From Catellatospora tritici (GTDB taxonomy: Bacteria; Actinomycetota; Actinomycetes; Mycobacteriales; Micromonosporaceae), in assembly GCF_019083965.1 (NCBI RefSeq), contig NZ_JAHRCY010000006.1, positions 62,001-126,000 of the forward strand: a DNA stretch of 64,000 nt, read 5' to 3'. This document shows positions 27,625 to 35,800 of the stretch, piece after piece. A program made the position numbers and the translations under genes. Numbering within the stretch: the stretch's first letter is position 1; each line of letters begins with the position of its first letter. The notes below the pieces were generated by a model that saw nothing but the letters and a program-made list of their open reading frames with translations, did not search any database and was not told the origin of the DNA.

Positions 27625-27972
27625 TCACAACCCTAGGTGGGTGCGCAGGGCGTCGTCGAGGCGGGCCATCTGCTCGGGTGGGACCGTGCCGACGCGGCGG
27701 TGCAGGCGCTGCACCGACACCGTACGCACCTGCTCGGCCTGGGCCTTGGACTCCTGCCGCAGCCCGCACTCGGCGGCGGGCAGCAGCACCTGGAACGGGT
27801 ACACCCGGTCGGTGCTGGTGGTCACGGGGACCACGGTGACGACGCCGCGGCCGGTGCGCTGGGCGACCCGGTTCGCGGCGTCGTTGCTGACCACGACGGC
27901 GGGCCGGACCTTGTCGGCCTCGGCGCCCCGGTGCGGTTCGAGATCGACCAGGTAGACGTCACCGCGGCGCAT
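27625..27972 (-). CDS. MazF/PemK-family endoribonuclease toxin
   Basis: 115 residues with the CcdB/MazF barrel signature MRRGDVYLVDLEPHRGAEADKVRPAVVVSND, then VVTVVPVTTS and QAEQVRTVSVQRLHRRVG. The conserved Arg in KVRPAVV and the Thr/Ser in PVTTS belong to the catalytic site. MazF toxins cut mRNA, tRNA or rRNA at short sequences. Its start overlaps the antitoxin by 14 bases, as usual in toxin-antitoxin pairs. Confidence 0.9.
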   Translation of the reverse strand: MRRGDVYLVDLEPHRGAEADKVRPAVVVSNDAANRVAQRTGRGVVTVVPVTTSTDRVYPFQVLLPAAECGLRQESKAQAEQVRTVSVQRLHRRVGTVPPEQMARLDDALRTHLGL

Positions 27973-28195
27973 CGGCGAGCCCGTCGCCGGCGACCTTGTC
28001 CCAGCCTGGGCCCGGGGCGTCGGTGCCTTCCTCCCACTCGTCGAAGGCGTCGGCGTACGCGGCTTCCAGGTCCTGCTCGCGGAGCAGGTCTATGGCACGG
28101 TGCAGCACCGACGAGCGCGTGGACATGCCGCTGCGCTCGGCGTAGTCGTCGACGAAGTCGACGTCCTCGTCCGGGAGGCTGACGCTGAGCTTCAT
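27959..28195 (-). CDS. Ribbon-helix-helix antitoxin (MazE-like)
   Basis: 78 residues. The N-terminal ribbon-helix-helix DNA-binding fold is MKLSVSLPDEDVDFVDDYAERSGMSTRSSVLHRAIDLL; the C-terminal acidic tail (ADAFDEWEEGTDAPG) is the part that usually covers the toxin. It should neutralise the MazF-like protein and repress its own operon. Same layout as mycobacterial MazE9-type pairs. Confidence 0.88.
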   Translation of the reverse strand: MKLSVSLPDEDVDFVDDYAERSGMSTRSSVLHRAIDLLREQDLEAAYADAFDEWEEGTDAPGPGWDKVAGDGLADAPR

Positions 28196-28229
28196 GACAT
28201 CGATGCTACCGAGGGTGCCACTGCCGGTG

Positions 28230-28763
28230 CTACTGAGTCGTCCGCCACGTGGTCAGCGGATCGACGGTCAACATTCCGGGCACCGCAGTCGCTTGCTCGT
28301 ATGCGGCACGGGCGAACTCGTACGGCCCGATATCCAGCTCTCCCCAGGTGCCGCGGTGCGGCTGGACGAATCCTGACCAGCGGACAGACCTGGCATCGGC
28401 GTCGACCCGCGCCAGTAGCGGCCAACACGCCCAGATCTCGCAGGCGCCGCAGCCCAGCAGCGGCACGCGGCCCGCCCACGGCGGCTCGGGGCCGGTGCGG
28501 TAGTCGTCGTCCGGCTCGCCGTAGAGCAACCGCGACGGCGCCGCCAGATCAGCGGCGTCGAGGTTGCTGTGCTGGCCGGTGATGTGGTCGCTGCCGTCGT
28601 CCGGGTCGGCCTCGAACTCGTACTCGGCCAGCCACAGGTCGCGGGTGGCCTCGGCGGCGATCAACCGCAGGTCGTCGCCATTGACCCGGATGCCCCACCG
28701 CCGCTCGGGGGCCCAGTCGTCGGACGGGAGGCTGGGGTAGGTGAAGAAGGCGACGGCGTCCAC
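28230..28763 (-). CDS. Hypothetical soluble protein
   Basis: 177 residues, acidic and Trp-rich (DDWAPERRWGIRVNGDDLR, GCGACEIWACWPLLARV, SVRWSGFVQPHR). Four cysteines cluster around GCGACEIWAC. I recognise no family. GTG start; the first codons lie within an inverted repeat (28751-28829). It could be expressed with the downstream antitoxin-toxin genes, 34 bases away. Confidence 0.6.
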   Translation of the reverse strand: MDAVAFFTYPSLPSDDWAPERRWGIRVNGDDLRLIAAEATRDLWLAEYEFEADPDDGSDHITGQHSNLDAADLAAPSRLLYGEPDDDYRTGPEPPWAGRVPLLGCGACEIWACWPLLARVDADARSVRWSGFVQPHRGTWGELDIGPYEFARAAYEQATAVPGMLTVDPLTTWRTTQ

Positions 28764-28829
28764 GCTACGAAGCAGACCAGATCCGGCCGGGGCCGGTCCA
28801 GCGGGTTCGTCGTCGCGTGGACGCCGTCG
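28751..28829. repeat. Inverted repeat spanning a gene start
   Basis: CGACGGCGTCCACG at 28751-28764 is exactly repeated in reverse complement at 28816-28829, 51 bases apart. It joins the start of the hypothetical gene with the space after the MFS stop. A terminator-like or regulatory structure is possible. Confidence 0.5.
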
Positions 28830-28832
28830 GCG

Positions 28833-30407
28833 TCAGACCGTGGTGTCGGCCGGTGTGCGCACGGCGGCCGGTTGCGGCGCCGCCGGGGTGGCCGCACGAG
28901 GGCGGAGGGCGAGCGCGACCAGGGCGCCGAGCAGGCAGATCGCCGCCGTCGCCACGAAGATCTCCCGGTACTCGGCGCGCAGCGCGTCCTGCAGGGCCGT
29001 GGTGTACGCGGCCAGTTGGCGTTTGTACTCGTCCTCGGTCAGCCCGAACGGGAACGGCGTGGCCAGGTCCTTGGTGAACTGCTGGAACCGGTAGAGCCCC
29101 CAGGCGGTCAGCCCGGCGACCCCGGCCAGCATGCCCGTCATCCGGGCCACCACCACCGCGGCGGAGGCGACGCCGTGCCGGTCGGCGGGGGCGATGCGCA
29201 GCACGATCGCCGACAGCGGCGCGATGACCAGGCCCAGGCCGAGACCGGCGAGCACCAGGTCGGTGTCGAGCCGGGGCAGGGTGAACAGGCCCAGGTCGTG
29301 CCGGGCCGCGAGCAGGTCGGCGGGCCAGGCGGCGATCAGCGCGTACGCCCCGGCGGCCAGCAGCAGCCCCAGCACCGTCGGCCAGCGCTCGCCGAGCCGT
29401 TTGATCAGCAGGCCGCCGAGGATCGCCCCGACCGGCAGCGCCACCAGGAAGCGGGTCAGCAGCAGGGTGGCCTCGAACGCGTCCACCCGCAGCAGCGTCT
29501 GCGCCACCAGCTCGACGTCGACCAGGGTCACCATCAGGGCGGCCCCGGCACACAGGCTCGCGCCGAGCGCGGCCAGGAACGGCCCCATCCGCACCCCGGT
29601 CGGGTCGAGCAGCCGGGTGCGGGCCCGCCGCTCCCACAGCACGAACGCGATCAGGGCGACCGCCGCGGCGGCCAGCACCGGCCCGCCCCACGGCGAGAGC
29701 ATGGTGTGCTGCGGGTCCGGGTTGTACAGGCCGACCACGAGCAACCCGAGCACCAGCGCCAGCAGGAGCCCGCCGACCACGTCGATCTTCCCGCCGCGCG
29801 GGGCGGCCGGGTCGCGCCGGGGCACCATGAACCACACCGCGACCGCCGCGACCAGTGCCAGCGGCAGGTTGAGCCAGAAGATGCCGCGCCAGCCGAGCCA
29901 TGCGGCCACGCCCGCGCCGAACAGCGGGCCGAGCACGGCGCCTAGTTCCTGCGCGGCGCCGACCCAGCCCAGCGCGGTCGGCCGGGAGGCGGGCGGGAAC
30001 AGGTCGGCGATCAGCGCCATCGTCACGGGCAGCAGCGCCCCGCCGGCCATGCCGGTGATGGCGCGTCCCGCCGTCAGCGGCACCAGGCCGGTGGCGGTGG
30101 CGGTCAGCGCCGACCCGGCGGCGAACCCGGCCAGGCAGGCGATGATGACCAGGCGGCGGCCGTACCGGTCGGACAGGCTGCCCAGCAGCGGCATCGCGGC
30201 CAGATAGCCGAGCAGGTAGCCGGTGACCAGCGGGGTGGCCCGCTCCAGGTGGTTGATCGGGATGCCGATGTCGGTGATCACCTGGACCAGTACCGAGACC
30301 AGCACATACGTGTCGAGGGCGCCGAGCAGTACGGCGAGCCCGCCGACGCCGACGGCCAGGCGGTGGCGCGTCGGCGCGGCGGGCGCGTGAATTTCGGGGG
30401 TGGTCAC
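28833..30407 (-). CDS. MFS transporter, P55 (Rv1410c)-like
   Basis: 524 residues with about 14 membrane helices. MFS loop motifs are visible: [13 protein letters not shown] between helices 2 and 3, [22 protein letters not shown] and [20 protein letters not shown]. It lies four bases downstream of an LprG/LppX-family lipoprotein gene. In mycobacteria this exact pair (lprG-p55) moves triacylglycerides and other lipids to the outer envelope and affects drug tolerance. That synteny, rather than the sequence alone, supports the P55 assignment. The basic-aromatic loop [14 protein letters not shown] near the C-terminus is a further feature. Confidence 0.8.
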   Translation of the reverse strand: MTTPEIHAPAAPTRHRLAVGVGGLAVLLGALDTYVLVSVLVQVITDIGIPINHLERATPLVTGYLLGYLAAMPLLGSLSDRYGRRLVIIACLAGFAAGSALTATATGLVPLTAGRAITGMAGGALLPVTMALIADLFPPASRPTALGWVGAAQELGAVLGPLFGAGVAAWLGWRGIFWLNLPLALVAAVAVWFMVPRRDPAAPRGGKIDVVGGLLLALVLGLLVVGLYNPDPQHTMLSPWGGPVLAAAAVALIAFVLWERRARTRLLDPTGVRMGPFLAALGASLCAGAALMVTLVDVELVAQTLLRVDAFEATLLLTRFLVALPVGAILGGLLIKRLGERWPTVLGLLLAAGAYALIAAWPADLLAARHDLGLFTLPRLDTDLVLAGLGLGLVIAPLSAIVLRIAPADRHGVASAAVVVARMTGMLAGVAGLTAWGLYRFQQFTKDLATPFPFGLTEDEYKRQLAAYTTALQDALRAEYREIFVATAAICLLGALVALALRPRAATPAAPQPAAVRTPADTTV

Positions 30408-30411
30408 GAGA

Positions 30412-31116
30412 TCAGGACACGGGCGGGGTGACGGTGACCGGGGCGTTGTAGTTCGTGAACGCGACGGTGACCTTGCCCGCCGGGTCGCTGCCGGCGGCGG
30501 GCATGTTGAACTCGCCCTTGACCAGCTGCTTGGTGCTCGCGTCCAGCCACAGGTAGCCGGTGACGCCGGCGGGCGCGCCCGGGACCAGTGCGGCGAGCGC
30601 GGCCTGGTCCGGCTCGACCTTGACCTTGTAGACGTCGTGGCCGTCGACGGTCTCCTTGGCCTCGGTGGTGGCGCTCTTTACCGTGCTGAGCAGCTTGGCC
30701 ACGCCGCGGTTCGGGTCCAGGATGGCCGACGGGTCGTAGACGGTGGCGGCGGCCGACAGCGGGAGCTTGGTGTAGCCGCCGGTCGGGCCCTGCAGCCAGA
30801 GGTCGCTGCCGAGCATGACGAACTTCGCCTCGAACAGGGCACCGAACTGCTCGATCTTGGCGGAGCCGGTGGCTTCGCCCTTGTTCGTGAGGTCGCCCTC
30901 GGCGTGCTTGAGGCTCAGCCCGCTGATCTTGCCGTCGACGTCGATGACGAAGTGGGCCGTCGTCACCGCGGCCATCGCCGTCGCGCCTTCGCCCAGCAAC
31001 TGCTGGGCGCTGGGCAGCGTCTCGGCGGGCTTGTCGTCGTCCTTGGCGGGCGTGCAGCCGGTGAGGGCGAGGGCGGCTATGGCGAGCGCGGTGAGCGCGA
31101 GCTTGGTCCTGGACAT
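30412..31116 (-). CDS. LprG/LppX/LprAFG-family lipoprotein
   Basis: Signal peptide [16 protein letters not shown] with lipobox LTGC, then a ~200-residue domain matching the mycobacterial LppX/LprAFG family: [36 protein letters not shown] and [24 protein letters not shown]. The fold is a half-barrel holding a lipid between a sheet and helices. The start ATG 31116 puts the signal at the N-terminus; the frame extends to 31143. It precedes the P55-like MFS gene, so the pair is likely a lipid-export unit. Confidence 0.85.
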   Translation of the reverse strand: MSRTKLALTALAIAALALTGCTPAKDDDKPAETLPSAQQLLGEGATAMAAVTTAHFVIDVDGKISGLSLKHAEGDLTNKGEATGSAKIEQFGALFEAKFVMLGSDLWLQGPTGGYTKLPLSAAATVYDPSAILDPNRGVAKLLSTVKSATTEAKETVDGHDVYKVKVEPDQAALAALVPGAPAGVTGYLWLDASTKQLVKGEFNMPAAGSDPAGKVTVAFTNYNAPVTVTPPVS

Positions 31117-31220
31117 ACCGCGCATGCTAACGAAGCCCGCCACTGTGCGCCCTTCGGTGGCGCCGACGGCCGCGCTGAGCTGCGCGATTCTCCAGACATG
31201 GAACGAACCTTAGAAAAATC

Positions 31221-31249
31221 GGACTGTTCGGACAGTCCGTGGGTAGCAT
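31221..31249 (+). promoter_or_regulatory. Candidate promoter with a GGACTGT palindrome
   Basis: GGACTGTTCGGACAGTCC (31221-31238; seven-base arms) is followed five bases later by TAGCAT (31244-31249), a plausible -10. Placed in the divergent region before the aminotransferase gene, it could be an operator over the promoter. Confidence 0.5.
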
Positions 31250-31325
31250 CACGACGGGTGAGCAAACGATTTCAAACAGTAGTCGTTATGGCATGGTGCT
31301 CCAGGACCGGGCGCCACCGCCGTGC

Positions 31326-31352
31326 TCACCGGATCCGGTGACCACTGGATCC
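31326..31352. promoter_or_regulatory. Two overlapping palindromes before the aminotransferase
   Basis: TCACCGGATCCGGTGA (31326-31341) is a perfect 16-base palindrome. GGATCCGGTG-AC-CACTGGATCC (31331-31352, one G-T pair) overlaps it. The two hairpins exclude each other. They end 22 bases before the ATG, close to the AGAAGGAG site, so they may be an operator or a leader switch. Confidence 0.5.
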
Positions 31353-31373
31353 GTGCACCCAGAAGGAGAACCA

Positions 31374-32801
31374 ATGACACTGCTCAGCGGGCCTGAGGCG
31401 TCGACCGGACCATATGTACACGGCGACCTGCCCGGACCCCGTTCGGCCGAACTGCTCGCGCGCCAGCAGCGCCGTGAGTCCAACGCCCGGACGTACCCCC
31501 GGCACCTGCCCATCGCGCTGGCCGAAGGCAGCGGCAGCTACGTGCGCGACGTCGACGGCAACGTCTTCATCGACTTCCTGACCGGCGCGGGCGTGCTGTC
31601 GCTCGGTCACAACCACCCCGAACTCGTACGTGTGGTCACCCAGCAGGTCGCCACGCTCACCCACGCGCTGGACTTCCCCACCCCCGCCAAGGACGACTTC
31701 GTCGACGCGCAGCTGTCCATGCTGGCCCCCGGGCTGCGCGAGCGGATGAAGGTGCACTTCTGCGGCCCGACCGGCGCCAACGCCATCGAGGCCGCGATCA
31801 AGCTGTGCAAGACCGCCACTGGTCGGGGTGACGTCGTGTCGTTCCAGGGCGGCTACCACGGCGGCAGCCACGCCGCGATGGCGCTGTCCAGCCTGGTGGC
31901 GCAGAAGCGGCCGATCGCCAACGGGGTGCCGGGGGTGCACTTCTTCCCGTACTCGTACTGCAACCGGTGCCCGGTCGGTCTGCGCCCCGACAGCTGCCAG
32001 ACCAACTGCGCCTCGCTGCTGGAGAACGCGCTGCTGGACCCCAACGGCGGCATCGCGCCGCCCGCGGCGGTGCTCCTGGAGTTGGTGCAGGGCGAGGGCG
32101 GGGTGATCCCGGCCGACCACGACTTCGTCCGCCGGGTGCGGGCGCTGACCCGGACCCTGGAGATTCCGCTGATCGTCGACGAGGTGCAGACCGGCTGCGG
32201 CCGCACCGGCACCTGGTTCGCCTTCGAGCAGTACGACATCGAGCCCGACGTGATCGTGGCGGCCAAGGCGCTGTCGGGTATCGGCACCCCCGTCGCGATC
32301 ATCATGTACGACGAGCGCCTCGACGTCTGGGCCCCCGGCGCCCACACCGGCACCTTCCGGGGCAACCAGCTCGCCTTCGCGGCCGGGGCCGAGGCGGTGC
32401 GCATCATGCACCGCGACGGCGTGCTGGCCAACGTGAGCGCGCGGGGTGAGCAGATCTCCGACCGGCTGCACCCGCTGCGCGAGCACGCGGCGGTACGGGA
32501 ACTGCGCGGCCTGGGCCTGATGTGGGGCATCGAACTGGCCGACCCCGGCGACGGGCGGACGGCCGGTGAGCTCGCCCGACAGGTGCAGGCGTACGCGCTG
32601 CGGCAGGGCCTGATCATCGAGCTCGGCGGCCGCGACGCCTGCGTGGTGCGCCTCCTGCCGCCGCTCAACGTCGACGCCCAGACCGTCGACACCGCCTGCG
32701 AGGTGCTGCTGGACGCCATCCGGGCCTGCTGCCCGACGCCGCCCTGCCAACGGAAGGCGGAGGAGCTGCTGCGCGACGCGGTCGGCGCGGACGACGTCTG
32801 A
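31374..32801 (+). CDS. Diaminobutyrate--2-oxoglutarate aminotransferase (class III)
   Basis: 475 residues; a PLP class III aminotransferase. It resembles the DABA/EctB-type enzymes, which make L-2,4-diaminobutyrate from aspartate semialdehyde: RESNARTYPRHLPIALA, GAGVLSLGHNHPE, FCGPTGANAIEAAIKL, FQGGYHGGSHAAM, VQGEGGVIPADHDF, DEVQTGCGRTG and the PLP lysine in VAAKALSGIG. A Cys-rich insert YCNRCPVGLRPDSCQTNC is unusual. ATG 31374 has AGAAGGAG in front. It lies 48 bases upstream of the Pls-like synthetase and probably supplies its monomer. Ectoine synthesis is unlikely because ectA and ectC are absent. Confidence 0.88.
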   Translation: MTLLSGPEASTGPYVHGDLPGPRSAELLARQQRRESNARTYPRHLPIALAEGSGSYVRDVDGNVFIDFLTGAGVLSLGHNHPELVRVVTQQVATLTHALDFPTPAKDDFVDAQLSMLAPGLRERMKVHFCGPTGANAIEAAIKLCKTATGRGDVVSFQGGYHGGSHAAMALSSLVAQKRPIANGVPGVHFFPYSYCNRCPVGLRPDSCQTNCASLLENALLDPNGGIAPPAAVLLELVQGEGGVIPADHDFVRRVRALTRTLEIPLIVDEVQTGCGRTGTWFAFEQYDIEPDVIVAAKALSGIGTPVAIIMYDERLDVWAPGAHTGTFRGNQLAFAAGAEAVRIMHRDGVLANVSARGEQISDRLHPLREHAAVRELRGLGLMWGIELADPGDGRTAGELARQVQAYALRQGLIIELGGRDACVVRLLPPLNVDAQTVDTACEVLLDAIRACCPTPPCQRKAEELLRDAVGADDV

Positions 32802-32849
32802 CCCATACCCGGCCCCGCCCGTCCACGTCGCCGAAGGAAAGGTTCGACC

Positions 32850-35800
32850 ATGAGCAGTGGCCTGGTCACCGACGACCTGTCCGAGCTGGACCCCGGCGGC
32901 GCGGACGGGCTGGCGGTGACCTGCCCCGGGTTCAGCCACGAACCTCGGTGCCGACCGGGGGAGCGGCTGTCCGACCTGTTCCAGCAGCAGTGCGACCGGC
33001 TGCGGCGCTACGGCCGCGAGGACCGGTTGGCGGTCGACGCCGGGGACGTGACGCTCACGTACGACCAGCTCGACGTGCGGGCCAACCGGCTCGCCCGGCA
33101 CCTGGCCGCCCGCGGTGTGCGCCCCGGCGACCGGGTCGCGCTGCTGTTCGACCAGGCCGTGCACGCCTACGTCGGCATGCTCGCCGTAATGAAGATCAAC
33201 GCCGCGTACGTGCCGCTGGACGTGAGCTTCCCCGCCGACCGGCTGGCCTACATCACCGCCGACGCCGGGGTGAGGCTGGTGCTCACCCTGGCGCACCTGC
33301 GGGACCGGCTCGCCGAGCACGAGGCCGAGCTGCTCTGCGTCGACGACGAGGCCGACGCGATCGAGGCGTTGGCCGGATACCGGCTGGCCGACCGGGAGCG
33401 CGGCGAGCCGGTCGACGAGCTGGCCTACATCATCTACACGTCGGGCTCGACCGGGCGGCCCAAGGGTGTCGCCGTCGAGCATCCGTCCATCTGCAACTTC
33501 GTGCGGGTCGCGGCCGAGTGCTACGAGGTGCACCCCGACGACCGCATGTACCAGGGCATGACCATCGCGTTCGACTTCTCGGTCGAGGAGATCTGGGTGC
33601 CGTGGCTGGTCGGCGCGACGCTGGTGCCCAAGCCGGGCGGCGCGAGCCTGCTCGGGCAGGACCTGTGGGACTTCCTGGACGCCCGCGAGGTCACCGCGCT
33701 GTGCTGCGTACCGACGCTGCTGGCCACCCTGGACGCCGACCTGCCCCGGCTGCGCTTCCTGCTGGTCTCCGGCGAGGCCTGCCCCCAGGACCTGGTCACC
33801 CGCTGGCACCGGCCCGGCCGCCGGTTCCTCAACGTGTACGGCCCGACCGAGGCCACCGTCACCGCGACCTGGACCCAGGTGCACCCGGACAAGGCGATCA
33901 CGCTGGGCCTGCCGCTGCCGACGTACGCGGCGGTGATCCTCGACCCCGACGCGCCGCGCGCCCTGCCCCCGGGTGAGTTCGGCGAGATCGGCATCGCCGG
34001 GATCGGCCTGGCCGTCGGCTACGTCAACCGCGACGACCTCACCGAGCGCGCCTTCATCCCCGACTTCCTGGAGCTGGACCACAACCCGTCCGGCCGCATC
34101 TACCGCACCGGCGACCTGGGCCGGGTCAACGCCGACGGCGAGATCGAATACCACGGGCGCATCGACACCCAGGTGAAGGTCCGCGGCTACCGGATCGAGC
34201 TGACCGAGATCGAGTCGGTGCTGCTGCAGGTGCCCGGCATCGCGGCGGCCGTGGTGGCCACGCACGAGCCCGAACCCGGCGCGGTCGAGCTGGTCGGCTA
34301 CTACAGCCTGCGCGCCGACACCCCGGAACTGGACCGCAAGCTGGTGTACGCGCGCCTGCGCGACCGCCTGCCCGGCTACATGATCCCGGCGTACCTGGAG
34401 CAGCTGGACGCGATCCCGATGCTGCCCAGCGACAAGGCCGACCGCAAGAGCCTGCCGCCGCCCAGCGGCGACCGCGGCCTGACCGGGCCGCAGACCACCA
34501 CCGAGCCCGTCGGGCCGGTCGAACGCGGCCTGGCCGAGCTGCTCGCCGAGACGGTCCGGGTCGACCGCCTCGGCGTGGACAGCCACTTCTTCGACGAGCT
34601 CGGCGCCGATTCGCTGCTGATGGCACGGTTCTGCGCCAAGGTCCGGGCCCGCGCCGACCTGCCGCCGGTGTCCATGCGCGACATCTACCTCAACCCGACC
34701 GTCCGCGCGCTGGCCGCCGCGGCGGGACCCGCCCCGGCCGACCTGCCCGCCGGGGCGCCGGTGCCGCAGCCGGTGCCCGCCCGCACGGCCCACCGCGCCG
34801 CGACGGTCCGCTACGTGCTGACCGGCGCCGCACAGGTGCTGCTCATGATCGCCGGGGCTTACCTCGGGGCGGCGCTCTTGGTCGTCGGGTACCGCTACGC
34901 CTCGGCCGCGACCGGCTGGGTGGAGCTGTACCTGCGCTGCGCCGCGTTCACGGCGGCCGCGTTCGTCGTCGGCTGCGCACTGCCGATCGCGCTGAAGTGG
35001 CTGCTCATCGGGCGCTGGAAGGCGCGCGAGGTGCCCGTGTGGAGCCTGGGCTACCTGCGCTTCTGGCTCGGGCGTACGGTCGTGCGCGGCAACCCGCTGG
35101 CCGCCTTCGCGGGCACTCCGCTCTACAACGTCTACCTGCGGCTGCTCGGCGCGAAGATCGGGCCCGGCGCGGTGATCATGTCCACCACCGTGCCGGTCTG
35201 CACCGACCTGCTCACCGTCGGCGCCGGTGCCGTCGTGCGCAAGGACGTCCACTTCAGCGGGTACCGGGCGCACGCCGGGCTGATCCAGACCGGGCCGATC
35301 GCCATCGGAGCCGAGGCGATCATCGGTGAGCAGTCCGTGCTCGACATCGACACCCGCGTCGGCGACGGCGCCCGGCTCGGGCACGCCTCGTCGCTGCACG
35401 CGGCACAGGAGGTCCCGGCGGGGCAGTACTGGCAGGGCAGCCCGGCCCAGCGCGCGGGCGGCGACCTGGCCACGGCGCCGCCGATGCGGATCGGGGCGGT
35501 CCGCAAGACCGTGTACTGCACCCTCAAACTGGCCAACCTGCTGCTGCTCACCGGGCCGCTGGCCTGGGCCTTCCTGGTCGTGCTGCTGACCCGGGTGCCG
35601 GTGCTGGCCCGAATGCTCGGCGCGGCCGACCTGACCGTCACCCGGGGCTACTACTACCGCGACGTCGCGATCATCACCGGCATCATGTTCGTCGGCGGTG
35701 CCCTGCTCGGGCTCGGTGTGGTCCTGACCGTGCCGCGCCTGTTCAACCTGTTCCTGAAGCCCAGCCGGGTGTACCGGCTCTACGGGATCCACCACTGGCT

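Noticed and set aside
31374..32801. Ectoine synthesis (ectB)
   Set aside because: The enzyme is EctB-like, but no ectA or ectC follows; the adjacent gene is a Pls-type synthetase.
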